Below, in pieces: positions 31,950-33,130 of a stretch of 33,130 bases of DNA; position 1 is the first letter of the stretch, and each line of letters opens with the position of its first letter. Position numbers and translations under genes: made by a program. The stretch is from assembly GCA_902763885.1 (NCBI GenBank), contig CACWTU010000018.1:1-33130 (forward strand), in the 5' to 3' direction. Source of the DNA: an uncultured Bacteroidales bacterium (GTDB taxonomy: Bacteria > Bacteroidota > Bacteroidia > Bacteroidales > Bacteroidaceae). The notes beneath the pieces were generated by a model. That model had not been told where the DNA came from. It searched no databases and saw only the letters and a list, made by a program, of their open reading frames with translations.

Positions 31950-33130
31950 TTTTGAGCAAAAACTTTTCCGTCCTTCATCAGGATATGGCCCTCATTGACC
32001 ATATAATGCAGGACTGTATCTATCTTTTTTCTGTCGTATGGCAGTGAATATACTTTCTGTGGATTATTGGGGTTGGAGTGGAATGTGTCAAGCACGTCTC
32101 CCATTATGGCATCGCGTTCACCCCGGGTAAGATCCCCCTGAATCTTTTCCTGACACAGGTCACAGCAAAGGCAGGGCTTCTTCTGATGCTCGCCAAAATA
32201 TTTTAGCAGCATTGCGCTACGGCATCCGGTTTCACGGGTAACATATTCCATCATGGCGCCTATTCTCTCCTTGAACTCTTCTTTTCGCTGGCGGTAAACC
32301 TCAGGGTCAAAATAGAGCAGACTGGTTTCTATCCGTTCCCTTGTCCAGGTTATGACCGGCGTACGTCTTTCAGGTACGTATCTCACAACCCCCTGGCTCT
32401 GCAGATTCATGAGCGTTGTATAGAGCTTTTCGCGGTCAATCCCGGCTCTTGTGCAGATAAGGTGTTCGTCTATGTATGCGTAATCAGTGAATATGCCGCT
32501 GTAGAGTCTTAGGATGATGTTCATCACATCCTCTGTAACCTTATCCTGATGCAGGCGGTACAGGTCATCGCGCGTGGAGGTAAAGAGCAGCCGGGCTGAG
32601 TAATCCATCTCATCGACATACTCTATGTACCCCATTCGCGTAAGGATGCGCAAGGCACTGTCAGTGGGTATTACGGGCAGCATATAATGCTGGCAGAACT
32701 CACCTAATGAGAAGGCATATGTGCAGCCACGGCCGTCACCGACAGCCATCTCATGATAGAATCCCAATTTCTCATAGACATCACGGATGTACTCCTCCTT
32801 TGGGAATGAGTCCGATATGCGTTTGCTAACAGTGCGTTTGTCGCCCGGTGAGTGCAGCAGCACGGCGTATGAGCGCAGTCCGTCGCGACCGGCGCGCCCT
32901 GCCTCCTGGAAATAAGCCTCTATGGAGCTGGGAATATCAAGATGAATGACGGTGCGGACATCAGGCTTGTCTATGCCCATACCGAAAGCATTGGTGGCCA
33001 CAACCACGCGGTAGCGGTCTTGAGTCCAGGCTTTCTGGCGCTCGTCCTTGACCACCTGGTCCAGGCCGGCGTGATAGAATGTGGCAGGTATGCCCTCTGC
33101 GTTCAGGAAATCGGCCGTCTCCTTGGTCGC
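31946..33130 (-). CDS. recQ: RecQ-family ATP-dependent DNA helicase, 5' part outside the window
   Basis: The frame is open to the window edge (25 more codons upstream of the GTG at 33055, reading ATKETADFLNAEGIPATFYH and on), so the gene continues beyond. Visible are helicase motifs V and VI (VVVATNAFGMGIDKPDVRTV; QEAGRAGRDG), the RQC zinc site (C, then CLCCDLC, spaced as in RecQ) and the winged-helix part. The first helicase domain with Walker A and DEAH must lie outside. The C-terminus ends shortly after the RQC region (HILMKDGKVFAQK), without a HRDC domain. It unwinds recombination intermediates. Confidence 0.93.
   Translation of the reverse strand, partial: ATKETADFLNAEGIPATFYHAGLDQVVKDERQKAWTQDRYRVVVATNAFGMGIDKPDVRTVIHLDIPSSIEAYFQEAGRAGRDGLRSYAVLLHSPGDKRTVSKRISDSFPKEEYIRDVYEKLGFYHEMAVGDGRGCTYAFSLGEFCQHYMLPVIPTDSALRILTRMGYIEYVDEMDYSARLLFTSTRDDLYRLHQDKVTEDVMNIILRLYSGIFTDYAYIDEHLICTRAGIDREKLYTTLMNLQSQGVVRYVPERRTPVITWTRERIETSLLYFDPEVYRQRKEEFKERIGAMMEYVTRETGCRSAMLLKYFGEHQKKPCLCCDLCQEKIQGDLTRGERDAIMGDVLDTFHSNPNNPQKVYSLPYDRKKIDTVLHYMVNEGHILMKDGKVFAQK

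Overview
The window looks like a chromosomal piece of a Bacteroidales bacterium (Bacteroidaceae/Prevotellaceae-like). This rests on promoter boxes of the Bacteroidetes type (TTTG/TTG, about 19-20 bases, TAnnTTTG), A-rich start regions without clear Shine-Dalgarno sites, and typical families: a BspA-type leucine-rich repeat protein, DAHP synthase with a C-terminal chorismate mutase, a LytTR regulator with membrane helices, and TolC/HlyD/ABC-2 efflux. I see no rRNA, tRNA, CRISPR array, phage gene or transposase.

Layout. 1-1004: an N-terminally shortened AAA-type ATPase. 1005-1950: two small envelope genes (lipoprotein, membrane protein) flanked by copies of a palindromic repeat. 1954-5130 (minus): a tightly coupled four-gene operon, HprK-like kinase, Ser-His S26-type peptidase, PqqD-like protein and ABC exporter, which resembles a peptide-maturation (RiPP) system without a visible precursor. 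5131-5502: a dense regulatory region with a perfect 35-base inverted repeat, a good promoter, an Ile/Leu-rich leader peptide and an attenuator. 5503-11638 (plus): leuA, leuC, a leuD-synthase fusion and leuB. 11814-12341 (minus): DUF3237 protein. 12420-15407 (plus): FecCD permease, His-rich metal exporter, membrane protein and winged-helix regulator. 15505-18243: BspA-like surface protein. 18343-24442: AraC regulator divergent from a TolC-HlyD-permease-permease efflux operon. 24552-25403 (minus): LytTR regulator, divergent from an SGNH hydrolase and a small unknown gene. 26727-27830 (minus): metal or cobalamin binding lipoprotein, divergent from a CPA2 antiporter (27934-30201). 30232-33130 (minus): recQ (cut by the window edge), DAHP synthase-chorismate mutase and an SGNH lipoprotein.

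The best new signals are (i) the leader-peptide attenuator before leuA, whose Ile-rich leader fits the idea that the fused second synthase serves isoleucine as well as leucine synthesis; (ii) the HprK/S26/PqqD/ABC operon; (iii) the 35-base perfect inverted repeat between these two divergent operons; and (iv) a family of about 115-base palindromic elements that fill three convergent intergenic spaces and supply or touch the stop codons of the flanking genes.

No gene-free stretch longer than 300 bases remains unexplained: the longest, 5131-5502, is the regulatory region above.
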